A stretch of DNA of 64,000 bases, taken from Neurospora crassa OR74A (taxonomy: Eukaryota; Ascomycota; Sordariomycetes; Sordariales; Sordariaceae). Position 1 is the stretch's first letter; each line of letters opens with the position of its first letter. Where the stretch lies: assembly GCF_000182925.2 (NCBI RefSeq), contig NC_026506.1, forward strand, positions 496,001 to 560,000, read 5' to 3'. The position numbers and the translations under genes are program-made. Shown one piece after another: positions 26,601 to 39,144 of the stretch. A model generated the notes under the pieces. The model saw only the letters and a list, made by a program, of their open reading frames with translations, had not been told where the DNA came from and ran no database searches.

Positions 26601-29600
26601 GTATCACCTTTCACGAGCCAAATGGTGATCCGGACCCAAAGCCCCAATGTGGATGGATGAAAGCACAAGCCATGCCTGCCACATGGCCTTTGTCGTTGTC
26701 CGGGTCCGGTCCGTGTTTCCATGTCCAGACCAGACCAGATCAGATATCCGTCCGCTGTGGTATGTGCCTGGCCTGGCCCCGTCTCGTTGGCGATGCACGG
26801 AGATAGTTTGACTCGATTTGAAACACACCGTTAGTCAGGTCAGTCAGTACTGCTCGGAAAGGGGTACAGTAGGTAGAGAGAGGTATGGAGGTATCTGTTC
26901 ATCGCAGTTTCCTGACTGCAATGTCGATACACACTAGAGGTAGAAACAAAAGAAAAATGGGCCCGAAGCCTTCAGACTGAATGGACGGACTAGTGTAGAG
27001 TGTAATAGAGCCGAAAACCCACCCTTCAATCACCTTAGCTCGGGCTCACTGATACGAGACTCCAGGGGACGGACGGACGACGGACCAGATGAGGTGGCTA
27101 GAATCGTTTCTTTCCTCCTTCCTAAACCGGATGACCCGAAATCAGGGGCGCCCGGTGGGACCTCTTTGGGTCTTTCGTCTTGTTTTGGAATTGTTCTGGA
27201 AGGCTTCCAGACCCGAAGGTAGTCAATCGTCTTTGTACACAGTCCTCTGTCGCGGGGATGGAGGTGGGAACGTTGGGAACGTTGGCCGATATACCGCCGC
27301 CGCACAAGTTGCACACACCTCCTCTATTCGGGTTGGATATGTATGGTAGGTACCAACGAGTACAGTCGGTTCAATGTCGACGTTGAACGTGATCAATATT
27401 GCATTGACTTCTACTCAATCAATGCTTACCCCAACGATTGTTGTGTTCAAGCAGTGGTACTTTGACCTACCTCTCGATGTGGGTTTTCGGTGCGTTGGCA
27501 GGCAGGTAGACCTTTTTGAATCGATCTCACTTTGTTGGTCACGGTACCTAACCATGCGAGTTGAAGAATTGGCTGACATCCGCTCAAACTACACTACTCG
27601 TCAATCTGCCTCCCCAGCAAGCGGTCCAATGATGTGTTTGAGAGTGTCGAGAACTGTTAGTCGTGTCCTCTGAGCTGGTAACGAACTGGTATGAGATGTG
27701 AAGACCCCGAACCGGACGACTGGTTGACACATGAGGAGATCTCTACATTACAGACAGGACCCACGAGACTTTTTGGAAATTGCAGGCTGGGTTGACTAGT
27801 ATCTTGGCGCCGGCAACGACGGGGATGTTTGTCGTGGGATGGGGGAGTAGGTCTGTATGAATACAACCTCTCCTGTTTGCATGGGTAGAAAGGTGTCGTC
27901 CGCATGTATAAAGGTGAGAGATATCGTGATGGCCACCAAAGGACCGATCAGGGAGAGAGAGTCCAAGGAGAAGAAGGACCGACGATGCGACGTGCGTGTA
28001 TGTATCATGATGGTCAAGGTGATGGTGGTTGGCAAGTCTGCCTCATCATCCCACCGACTCCGAACGTCCCCGAGGCCGGCCGCCAGCGTTTGAAAAAAAT
28101 TTGCAACCGTCACGATCCATTCTTGTGCATGAAAAACGAAGGAGCTGAAGGAGGAGGAGGATTCGATGGAAAGTCGGTGAACAAGCTGGGCCGGCATCAC
28201 CTTCCAACCAACGATACAAAAAGTTAGACCGTCGCCGACAAGTCTTATCGCCGGCAGCTGCAGTGTAACCCTCCCTTGGCTGAAATTCAGGGAATTACCT
28301 AAACAGTTTCCTCTGTTTCCATCCTTTCCATGCGGGGCTCATCGCTGTTGGTGTCGCTGTCGCGCAGGTTGCATAGCACCGGACAGCGCTAGCTTAGCAG
28401 TAGCCACGGGAGGCTAATGCACTGCGGGCTCCTACGATCCAACCGGACGACACCGAACCTCACGTCTGATGAGCTGTTAACGGTCAATTCAAGGCACAGG
28501 CCTGGGAGGCGCGAGATAGCGCCGGTTAGGACATACTATTCCTTAGCGTTAAACAGGAATATTTCAGTTGGAAATTAAATCGTGGAAAAATCATTTATCT
28601 TTATTCTTATTTTTATTTGACCTTTTTCTTCAAATTTTTTTTGTTCGTCTCAACATCAGGGCAACACCACCCCCGTCAGCCCTCCGTTTACACTAGACGA
28701 TAGATTGTACATCTCACCGCGGCTACAATACCCATTCCCGGAGCCGCTGATTTGTGATTCTCGCCCTGGAACATGGCCATGCCGGTTCAGTATGCACGGT
28801 CCTCGACTTCAGGAATATGATGTGACGAGAAACGGCAAGGTCGAATTCACAGTCGCTATCAACGGGCCGACAGCGAATCTTCCGGGCCGGATGATAGTGT
28901 GATCTTCAGGTCCAGTTTATCAAAATTTGGTCTCGAGTAGGGCTGGGATATAACATGGCCTCAACTATCAACATCAAACTTGGTTCAATGCGGTCGTCGG
29001 GAGTTATAACTGATGACACACTGTTTGCAGTTCATCATTGGTGGCCCTGGTATTGTCGAGTTGCATGTTGTGCACTTTGTGGCTGACAGCATGTCGAGAT
29101 ACCCTTGCCATGTCTACACTATACTACGCTTTTGACGGTTCGACATGGTCCAAATATCTAAGCCATACCGATCTCAACCAACTCTCCTTGTTGCATCGAT
29201 ATTGATGCGCCGGGCACCCTCTCACCTCACAGTCGGTATCAGATAGCCAGTCAAGCGCAAATGGCTGTCTTGGTTAGTGCAGTAAATGCCTTCAGGTCGG
29301 ATTTGCAATATCACGATACCTCTCGGGTCGTTCTCCCACGTTCAGCCAGGAACCGCAGGTACCAATAAACGTTGGATGGCATCGATGAACTTGACAAATT
29401 GCTTCTGGAATTCGACAACGTATTCGTGGATTGCAAGTTAGCCACGGCTCGTATTGAATCCTCGAACCCACTCATCCTTTTGGTCGTTTCCAACACTGTT
29501 TACACCCTCCATTTGAGTTTTGAAGTTTGAGCCAACCAGTGTGCTCTCCCACCCCCTCCAGGAACTCACAGCTACATATTACACGTTGAATTATCGTGTC

Positions 29601-32600
29601 TATCTCACACGGCTCCTATCTAGTTGGCATGTCTGGTCAGAAGCTGCAAGTAATTCCCTTTATATCCCGCATCGCTACCATCCAGGAACCCAGCGAGACA
29701 TGATAGTTAGTTCCGCAAAAAGTGACAGCTGGTTACCATTGGGCTTTCACATTTACCCCTCTATCACCCAAAACGTCCAAAACACACTTGGGACCAACCA
29801 CAGCCTCATTATAACTTGCGCCATTCGCTAAAACTCATAGCTACCCCTCAATCCCCCCCTCCCAATGTCTCAAAACCGCTGGCATCTAGACTGTGCCTTT
29901 TCCCTGCTCTTTGGCTTCCCGTGCTATCATTTTTGTTTGTAAGCTGATATTATGGATACTAAGCCGCTCTCGGGTACGTGTCACGGAAGGGGACTGATTG
30001 AGAACGATGAGAGCTGGACTCCTAATATGGAATCGGGAAATGTGATTGTGCCCCTGTGTGGCAGGTTGTCTTGAAGAGGCACGGTTTTGCAGGGTGAAGT
30101 CCGCGTAGAAAGAAGGGGAAAAAAAGACAGAAAAAAAAAACCCAAAAAGAGCAGCTAGTAACTACCTCTATTATGGTCTCCGTTTATTACTATTACGGCA
30201 AATCAGTATATTTCTAAATGGTTCTCAGTTTGCCGCACCATACAAATCCCAGATGGATAATCTTTTACACGCAACCCTCTGACGGAGGTACATATGCAGG
30301 AGCTCTACGAACCGAAACAACTCCGCGGCACCTGTACGTATTCACTTTATGAGCGTACCTACCTAGGTAAGCTACCTCTATGCTATATTTCCCTTCTTGA
30401 TTGAGATCCGGTCTCTGTTTTACGCTTTTCGTCCATCCATCCATCTTCACGTGTTCAGTCTCATATCATGACAGAACGGAAGACGAAGACTGGTCGACGG
30501 AAACTGTGCGAAACGGGATAATGAGAAGGAGTAGTACTAGGTAGGTACCTAGTCAAGATGACCCCCCGCGACCAACTGTCCCTACCTACCGAATCTGTTC
30601 ATACATTCCACTTATACTTGCCTGCCTATCATCCTATTGCAAGGCCACTGCAAATAATTTGAATAGGTAGGTATACAAGAGTAGTGTATCTTGCCATCTA
30701 GTTAGGTACATTACGAGCACCAATGGCTCTTCCCCCGCCCTCATGTAACCAACCGGGTGACACTCCCGCCCCGGGCGGTATGAAAATATCTACCATGGTT
30801 GGGTTGTCAAACTACTACTATCTTGGTAACCCTTTGCTACAACATATGCTGATAAAATTGTCCGCGTCTTCCCCCTCAGGCGCAATTCGACATGTGTGCC
30901 AGACAGACTGCGCTTCCTTTTCGCTTATCGCTGGCCGGATCGTCCGTGCCAGACTGCTGTACATAGATGGCGATTTGGTACATGTACCTCAATGTCTAAA
31001 TAAATCCCTGGTTAGGTTGGGTTGGGTTGGGTGTCCGGGCCGATCTGTCCCGATTGCCGGCCTCTAAAGCCCATCGGTGATTGCCCCAGGCCTGGATCGG
31101 TGGAGGTCAGAGGTCGGAGGTGGAGTACGGTTCCACGGCGTTGGGGGCCGTACCTAAGCGCCGGTTGGACGCCGGGAGACGCCGTTGGGGCTCGGGGGGG
31201 CCGGGGGTGAGTGGTCTAATCTTGTTTGGGTATCCTGAATCAGATTTGATTCCGGAACTATACTCACATTCCCATTTGTTATCTTGTCCTCGGTAGTCGA
31301 AGCATTTCCAACAGAGAGCGATTCGGAAATCACCTTACCTTGCTGCTGCTATCGCGTGGAATTACCCTACATAGCTGTCTGTGACATTCATGAGCTAGCT
31401 ACGATGTCCTGAAAGATGGAAACCTCGACATATCATGAGCTTGACTGGAGACTTCTTCTTGAGGACCTGCTTGGGATAAAAAAAAAAGGGAGATCAATGT
31501 CCAGAACGAGACATAGGTCACAAGCATGTTGACAATCAGTCCAATGACCACGATGACCCTGTGCGAGAAACACCACAAAGGGCGCTTTTCGCAACTCCAG
31601 CCTGTCTGTAACAACAAAGGCATGACATCAACACCAGCAAAGTTTGAAGGTGGACAGCAGACAAGTTTCTAGCTGTGAACCCAAAGCCCCCTCCCTTTTT
31701 TTGCTTCATGTCTGTTAATAAACTCAAGACACGCACAGGCAAGAAGAAACTTAAATCCCAAAAAGATGCTATTTTTACATGCAAGCGGTAGGATCACCAC
31801 CTACCTGATCATGGAGGGTTCATCAGTTAAACAAAACAAAAAAAAGCATCAACGACGTCAGAAGGGGAGGTTGGGAAACATTTGGAGGTGGCCCAGTTAC
31901 TGTTACTTGCCTTGTCTTGTCTTGTCTTGTCTGATCTGGTCTTGTCAAGAATAAACTCTTTGGCGCGGCTCTTTTTGTCTTGGTTCCTTGAAATATTATG
32001 GTGTCCATCGTTCCCGAAGGTTGACAACACAACTTGCGGGGTAAGTACACTAAAACGCGGAGATGATCGCTCACCCGAGACAAATTTCCACTTTTTGCAC
32101 GTCCAAGGTTAAGGGATCATGGTAACGTAGAGGCTCAAATTTCCATGTTCCAGGAGCTCGGTTGCTCGGTAGTAGTGTGGTTTATGTTTGTGGTAGGTAG
32201 GGTTGTATGGAGGTGTTGAGGATGGGTGCGTGGACACGGGGACGGCGACTCGTGATGGAGGGGCAGCTGGTGGCCGGGCGGACGCCCACGGGACTGCTTT
32301 GATGTCGTCAATTGTCTGGGGCAGATCGTGATGTCTGTCGTCCCGAAGGGGCTTTGCTCGTGCACTTTTGACATTGTGATGAGGCAGGATTTTCAGGTAG
32401 CGCGCGACGATGAAGGGTATTGTGGTGGTTCGGTGTTGGTCCAGTTGTTGTCAGGCTGGACGGCTAGGGGGAGGAGCCTTGAAGGTTTGAAGTGCGCTGA
32501 GAAGCTACAGAAAACCATCATGTTGGCTTGGATCAGAAGCCTTCGGGACTGAATTACTTGTAGGGCCCAGCATCCCATTTCCACGCCCACGAACGGGCCC

Positions 32601-33105
32601 TTGGCCGCAATCAGGGTGCTCGTAATTGGAAATCCCGTCCGTTCTTGGTGCAATTCTAGGCAAGGTACCTAGAGGTACTAATTCCGCATCGAGATGGTTG
32701 ACGTCTGAAGGGCCAAGATGACATCAAAAAGAACAATCAGGGGACCCAATTCCGCACATCATCGCGCACCCCTTCCGCTGGCTTGGGGAATGATGTACAT
32801 CTACCTTTTCTCATTTTATTTCACTTTTTGATTTTATTCCTGATTTTATCTGATTTTATCTTTTGCCATGCCTTCTTTCAAAGTCACTATTCCCAGCAGC
32901 GTTTCCTGTCCCCACAACAGCCAACAACCCTGGGGCTTCCATTCCAGGTCCCATGGCGCTGGACAGACCCACCCCAGATGACCAGTGACGTATTATACTT
33001 GTACTGTACACCATCCCATACCTACCCAAACCACCAAAACCGGAGATTGGTTTGGCTGTGACAACGAACGAACCGAGAAGGAAATCTCTAACGACCACCG
33101 CCAAC
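23635..33105. other. Intergenic region, 9.5 kb, without a supportable gene
   Basis: Frames are short and unlike the coding sequence elsewhere in the window. The stretch includes an ACGGTGG heptamer run (about 24364-24387), a CTTGT run (about 31909-31940), and many TACCTA/TAGGTA words around 30.36-30.67 kb. A minus-strand frame at about 31402-31623 has one strongly hydrophobic segment and is treated as a finding, not a gene. Confidence 0.5.
24364..24387. repeat. Heptamer (ACGGTGG)n minisatellite
   Basis: Three full ACGGTGG units and the start of a fourth in tandem. Confidence 0.8.
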
Positions 33106-33315
33106 ATGCCTCCTGTTCGTACGCCGGAGGTTCATCCGAGTGACACCGACCGAAATGAGCATCAGGCATCTTACCAGACCCCTTGTTCTGCGTCCTTCCA
33201 GCGTCCCGAGGTCATCCGCGCCAGCACGGAGCGCGGCCGCTTCACGATCCGCAATGTCCTCCAGATTAAATGCAGTGGTCACACGAGATCCTTCCAGAAC
33301 GTCCATGGAAGCTGA
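33106..33315 (+). CDS. Possible small protein, 69 residues, unrecognised
   Basis: An ATG in a CCAAC context opens a 69-residue frame (MPPVRTPEVHPSDTD...). Its second half has the C/G-ending codons of real genes in this window (for example the stretch encoding RPEVIRASTERGRF). It follows a pyrimidine-rich, leader-like region at 32.8-33.1 kb. An in-frame ATG also lies upstream at 33052. I recognise no domain, no good splice donor extends it, and the antisense frame is open too, so a chance frame remains possible. Confidence 0.3.
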   Translation: MPPVRTPEVHPSDTDRNEHQASYQTPCSASFQRPEVIRASTERGRFTIRNVLQIKCSGHTRSFQNVHGS

Positions 33316-35836
33316 CTGAGCTTTCCCTCGGACAGGCCGCCGCCGTTGGCACACATATCGCCACTACCGTCTGCCGGCCGGTGCAATCTTCGTTACCTTT
33401 GGGTATTCGGCCCGTCGATTCCTTCTGGTATGTTCCGGTGCACTGATCTATGATTTCATGTCCCTGAAATTGGCCAAGCCATCAATTGGGCGGAACGCTT
33501 CCATGCTATGTAGTAGTGTACTGTGTAGTGTAGAAAAGACACCGTCATCTTCCCCGGATTTTCATCCAGGTTTAGGTTGTCCGCACTGACCTCCTCCACC
33601 GGTGATGTCTGGAGGGGGGCAACAACACCAAACGGTTCATCGCGCATCTTCCTCAAACAAAAACAACGCTACAATAACGGACGGACAAAGTTGTTCACGG
33701 GGTTGGTAGGTATCCATAACGCCAACATGTCTTAATGTCTGTCATGTACACAGCGGTCCCTGACAGTTGGCATTGTGGGCCGGAGCCGCGTTCCCGTCCT
33801 TTGCCCGGCCATGTTTCTCGTGTAATATCTTTATTTTCGGGAATCTGGGGTATTCTTCCTTGGCGTACACAGCTTTTGGCCTATGATAGGTATGATTCTG
33901 TTCCGTTAATGACAAGTCGGTCTGTCTTCGTGTCTCACCCAAGCGAGCCAAGTCACATGCGTACCTTACATAAGGTACACACCAAGATGAAAGCGACGGG
34001 GACATCAATGGTACTACTACGTAATGCACAAGAATAGCTTCACCTTGTTTCCCTTTGCCTGTTCACCTGGAGTGTACTACTACTACAGCACAACAACCAG
34101 CTTCATACATATCACAGCATGTACACCTTTGACGCCATTAAGCGCGCTTTGTGGGGATGGATGGTCGAGAGGGTCCCACCAAGGAATCTGGGGGCGCATC
34201 GACGACGACACATCATTCTAAGACATTTCTGCCAAGGCGAGAGGAGGCTAGTTATTCAAAGGTTTTTCTCGATCTTGCACTCGACGTCAGATTTCCACAA
34301 TCTGTACGTATGGTTTGCCATCGTGCTAATAATGGTTCATCTCCAGAACGACGATCTCTTGCCGTTTCCAATCCAAAATGTTTCTGTATAGAGTGTACCA
34401 GGACACCGAAAGAGTTGCAGCACGCGCTGAATATGGTAGATCACTGCCGTCTTTTTGGACAAGGAGAGCCAAACATAGGAAGGCCATGTCTGATGTATCT
34501 GCTGGGAACGGTAATTGAGGTAATGGTCGTTGTTCTTGGCATGGTCTGGGGATGTTGATCGAAGCAATTGCTATTTTCGTTTGGAACCGCTGACAACCGT
34601 TTCCTATGCCAACAGGACCAAACAGGCATCTTCAACAGTGTCCGGCAAGAAACAAACCCATACATAATCACTTACTCTCCGTTTCGGCTCTTCGCCTTGC
34701 CTTTTCCAATTTTTAAGCCCACCACAAAAGGGATGAGATCAATATCACAGCCTCAGTCCTAACTCACATGCCAGCTTTGCTTTTTATATCTCTGATTTTT
34801 TTTCCTCAGTCGCCCCGGAAGCAGCCTCCTTGTACATAGCCGTTCGGGCCCCGGCTGGGGATTGGATGGGTGCCGGGGGGTCAGGTATCAAACAAACCCC
34901 CATATTTCCTCCCCGGACCCTCAGCGGGCGTCAGCGCCTCAAACCGCCCCGGAAACCAGGGGTTTCAGTTCCCCGGCTCCCCGGAATTCTTGGCTTGAAT
35001 GAGCTGGCAGGGCATCCCAGCCCGATTTTGGTGGTCAACTGACATCTTGTCAGGGGATATGATAAATTACAGATAGGTATCTTGAGACCAAACATGGCGA
35101 TTGCATACGTACTGTATTCGGCCATGGACAAACGGTCAAGTTTTCCATATGGGATTAGGTCAAGGTGTCTTTCGACCAAGCATTGTTGGTGTGAATATCT
35201 ATGTACATTTTCAAAATCGGACATTGGAAAAGATGCCAAGGAAACGGCGAGTCTTTGAACAACACTACGGACACGTCAATATTGACTTCCAAGCCGGGGC
35301 GGAACAAAACCAGGGGTTATAAGCTAGGGAAAAGCAAAACATCTCCCATGACAGCTTGAGGCTTGCAACCAGTACCTGTCAATGTTTAGCATGATATGAT
35401 ATCTCTGTTCTTTTTCCTTTGTACTTTTTTCATTTTCATTTCCATTTCCTTTTTCCTTTTTTTCTTTTCTCTTTTTATCTATAATGATTTTCCGGGTCTT
35501 TCTCCCTTCTCATCCAATCACGAAATTAACATGCCATTTTCGCATTTTCTTTCCCATTTTCCTCTAATTCATCCCACGACCCCCCTCAAGCCACCACCCA
35601 TTCCTTTCCCCCACCACACCACACCACACCACACCACCACCATCTTCTTAGCACACCAATCAATGCCACTACACCTCAGCTCCGTTTTTTTTCCCAAATC
35701 ATTTGACATTTCCCCTTTTTCTACCTACCAACGATCGTCGATTCCCATCTCCCAAGGTACCTAGTTCGGTTTTCCCCCCATTTACAAGCCATTAATTCCC
35801 TCCACCACCAACCCCCGTCAGCCCTGCGTGAACACC

Positions 35837-35839
<3 letters not shown>

Positions 35840-35870
<31 letters not shown>
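35840..35870. repeat. (CA)n microsatellite
   Basis: About 15 CA units. Confidence 0.9.
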
Positions 35871-35874
<4 letters not shown>

Positions 35875-36077
35875 ACAGTGCGTGAGCTAAGCTATCCGTA
35901 AGCTGCGGGCTACTGTGAGGCTCGTCACCTCACGGCTACTGCTACCCGTCCATTACTACCTGCATTTACACCTGTCATCACACCAGGAACGGGCACCAAG
36001 CGCAACACATACCCCCACGCTATACCAGAAGCATACCCTTGAGTAGAGTTCAATATTGAACAACTCAGCAATTCTGA

Positions 36078-36078
<1 letters not shown>

Positions 36079-36114
<36 letters not shown>
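36079..36114. repeat. (CA)n microsatellite
   Basis: About 18 CA units, 210 bp from the previous CA run and 310 bp before an inverted-repeat element. Confidence 0.9.
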
Positions 36115-36117
<3 letters not shown>

Positions 36118-36432
36118 AGATGATGGAGACCTTTCTTTGATGTTTGCAACAGCTACATGTTCAATTCCGCAAACATCCTATCACCAGGGAAGTCGTGCAC
36201 ATTGTGAGCATCACGAGGACAGCTAAAAAGAATAAAAAAAGGAAACAAAAATGGAGGAGGACGGGAGGGGGTAACCATGGCGAAACCACGGCGCCGGGGG
36301 AAGGATAGGTACCTACCTACCAACCAGATAGAAGAGCACCCTCGATGAGAGAGAGAGGCACTTGGAAGATACCGTGGTTCCAAAAAACCGTAAAAGGAAC
36401 AAAGCCATGAACCGCGTTTATAGCGAGAGTTT

Positions 36433-36897
36433 GAGCTTGACTTGCCGCACCGTCCCTAATGTCCTCATGCACTCCTTTCAGCTGGCATAATTACAAGTCG
36501 TTTTTACGTATAACTTACTGTATTCTCGATGCTTCAGGCTATTATACTGTATTTAATTATAAGGGTATAAAAGTATTTGAATACAGTTAATTGTAAAGTA
36601 CGAGCGCTTTGCTATTAGTAGTCTGAATGAGTGTAGTGGATTTGGGGGTATCAATGTAGTTGTATAGCGATGTTTCTGTACAGAAATGTAGCCTTAACTA
36701 TGCGGCGCATATTGAAATCGTCAAGTTTTATTGACATACGATTGGATGTTACATAACATTCTAAAAGTGGGTTTTACTATACAAAACGCGGAGTTTTACA
36801 TGTCAGCTGTCATCGGTTGGCATGTGGGGAAAAAAGGGTGCACGAAGTCAAAATAGGGTGCATGAGGACATCAGGGACGGTGCGGCAAGTTAAGCTC
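36433..36897. mobile_element. MITE-like element, 465 bp, 40-bp inverted repeats and 8-bp target duplication
   Basis: The left end (36433-36472) starts GAGCTTGACTTGCCGCACCG. The right end (36858-36897), on the opposite strand, starts GAGCTTAACTTGCCGCACCG. They match at 38 of 40 positions, and both differences are G/A. The octamer GAGAGTTT lies directly outside each end (36425-36432 and 36898-36905), a perfect 8-bp duplication. Eight bases is the duplication length of hAT-superfamily elements. The interior is AT-rich and has no coding capacity, so it would need a transposase supplied in trans. The TIR lacks the CAG start of many hAT elements, so the superfamily is a suggestion. Confidence 0.85.
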
Positions 36898-36905
36898 GAG
36901 AGTTT

Positions 36906-39144
36906 ACTGTGCTGCCGTAAATATTGTATCCAAGCACCTCGTTTGCCGTTTCAGTTCTATAATGCAGTGCAGTATCAATAACTCAGCTTGTCACTACCTA
37001 CCTATTCTAATTTGAACATCCAGATTGAGTAGGTGAGCATTCTGCACACCTATGTCATCAGTCTCCCTTCCGGGCATTCACAAATTCAACCCGTCCCTTT
37101 CCCGGTACAACAAGTCACGAGATCTCTTCTTCCGAAGCAACTGAAGGTGATAGATAATCTGCAAGTCACATCCAGTCTTCTCTTGCTACCTACCTGCAGT
37201 GGATACCTATCACCCGTGATGAGGCGCTCGGCGCGTCATAAACAGCTTTTGTCAAGAGAAAAAAAAGGAAGCGTGCCTGGTCTGGTGCTTGTGGCGGCGG
37301 CGGCGGCGGCGGCAGCGGTGGTGGTAAGGTGAGGAGGAGGGTCATGTGTAGGTAACTTGCCATGAATACCTAGGGGAGAGCAACAACACCATCGGGATGT
37401 GCTATGCGTGATATTGACGCTGTTTTGAGATAGATGGAAGGTCCATGACAGATACCTCTACTCGGATTCATCCCCATTGGCAAATATCTCCCGCAGCTGT
37501 GACCCAGACATCAAGTCGACACCTGTCAGAAACTTGTGAGGTCATGATGGGTAAACTGCCCGACTGCACTGCCGGATCGCTGAAGAGGCCATTGGCGAGG
37601 GGGCGATGGATACCATATGAGTGTCAGTGTCAGTGCGGTATTAGGTACACTAGACCTAGGCAGGCGTACCTTCTGCTCCTGCCCCTGGATGGGATGGATT
37701 GGATTGGAAAGAACGGCCAGCAGCCGCAAGCCGCAAGCCGGAAAGAGACGTGAACCGACATTAACAGCAGGCAGGCACCTCACCTACCGTCACAGGACCA
37801 CCTGCATTCTGTTCTCGACCACTGCACCTGCATCTACCACCCACGCTGCGAACTGAAAGATTTGGCATGTTGTACAGAAAGTGCCTGGATAGGGAAGTAC
37901 CTACTTGGCTGGTGTTCCCCATCTTCACCAACTTGGTACTGAACTCGAAATTTCGTCCACATCCCGACAAACTACCTACCTACCTATCCGAACGAGGCGT
38001 CAACGGCGCTGACGAACACGAGCCTGCCGGGTCACCAGCAATGATGGAGGAAGAAGACTAAATTATGCCTGCTATGAGTGTACTACTTTCAACTCCATCT
38101 CCCCTGCATTATGACGAGGGCTCGCTGCTGACCATCTTGTTCAACATCCCGAGAAACAGCCACCCGTTCCCGTCGGAAGTCGGAAGACCTTCCCCTAACG
38201 AACCCGACCTAAGTTGAGCACAGGTCTCGCGCGGCTTCAAGCCACTGATTCCACCCCACGACTTCCTGATCTGGAAGCGCTCACACCACCAATGTGCTTA
38301 CCTAAAGATCAGGCATTCTCGGCCACGAACATGGATTACATAGGAAACACTTCGGGGAGTTGGGGGAGGGAATGTTGGCAGCCTTGGTCACTTGTCAGGA
38401 TCGTTGGACGTGTCGACATGTAGTGCTCCGTTTGGGACATGGATGTATGGCAAGGCATGTGGCAATCTCGTGCAACGGGCTGGTGGGAGAAGGACAAGGC
38501 GGAACAAAAGGACTTTATGAGAAACGAAGAAAAGGAGGCAAGGAGGAGGTTGGACAATGAAAGACAAAAGGTAGCAGGCGGCAAATGTTTACAAGAAAGC
38601 CTGGCGAGAGGCATCAAAATGGGTTGTACGTCCACTACATATGCTGACTGCTTCACAAATGTCTAGGAGTCTTTCACTTCGACTTGGGAGATACTGGGCA
38701 TATTGAGAGAGAAGTAAGAAATATGCGTGATGGTCACGCGGACCCGGGGAAATTCCCTTGCGTTCAAGTCCGTCCTATCACAGCCACAAACCTGAACGAC
38801 TTCACTTGGAGCGAGCATCACAAACTAAGCTCCGAGGAATGACGATTCTCTACGTGGAAGTATGGCATAATTGGTTTGAGCTACCTTCGGGTTGCGTTGA
38901 CAGCGAACATAACCAACCAGTGTCAGCCTACGGATGAGTGTTCAAGACATAAGGACGGGAGCAGATTAAAAGTATACCATCATCTCCAGACGGACAACTA
39001 GTGGAAACCCTCCAAATTCCATCCAAACAGCAGCTACATCTGGTTAGATTCATATACCAAGCATCATAACACCTAGACTCCCAACCTAATCACCATAATG
39101 AACAACCGTTAAGTAGAAGCACGAAAGAAATCACCTCATGGCCA
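36906..39144. other. Intergenic region downstream of nit-6
   Basis: Contains a GGC run (about 37292-37313) and the probable 3' UTR and transcription end of nit-6 next to 39144. No frame with coding character was found. Confidence 0.55.
37292..37313. repeat. (GGC)n microsatellite
   Basis: About seven GGC units, slightly interrupted at the end. Confidence 0.85.

Larger units (their letters stand above)
33316..36424. other. Intergenic region without a supportable gene
   Basis: Contains an ACACC run (about 35612-35639), CA runs (about 35840-35870 and 36079-36114) and pyrimidine-rich tracts around 35.4-35.5 kb. No frame with coding character was found. Confidence 0.55.
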
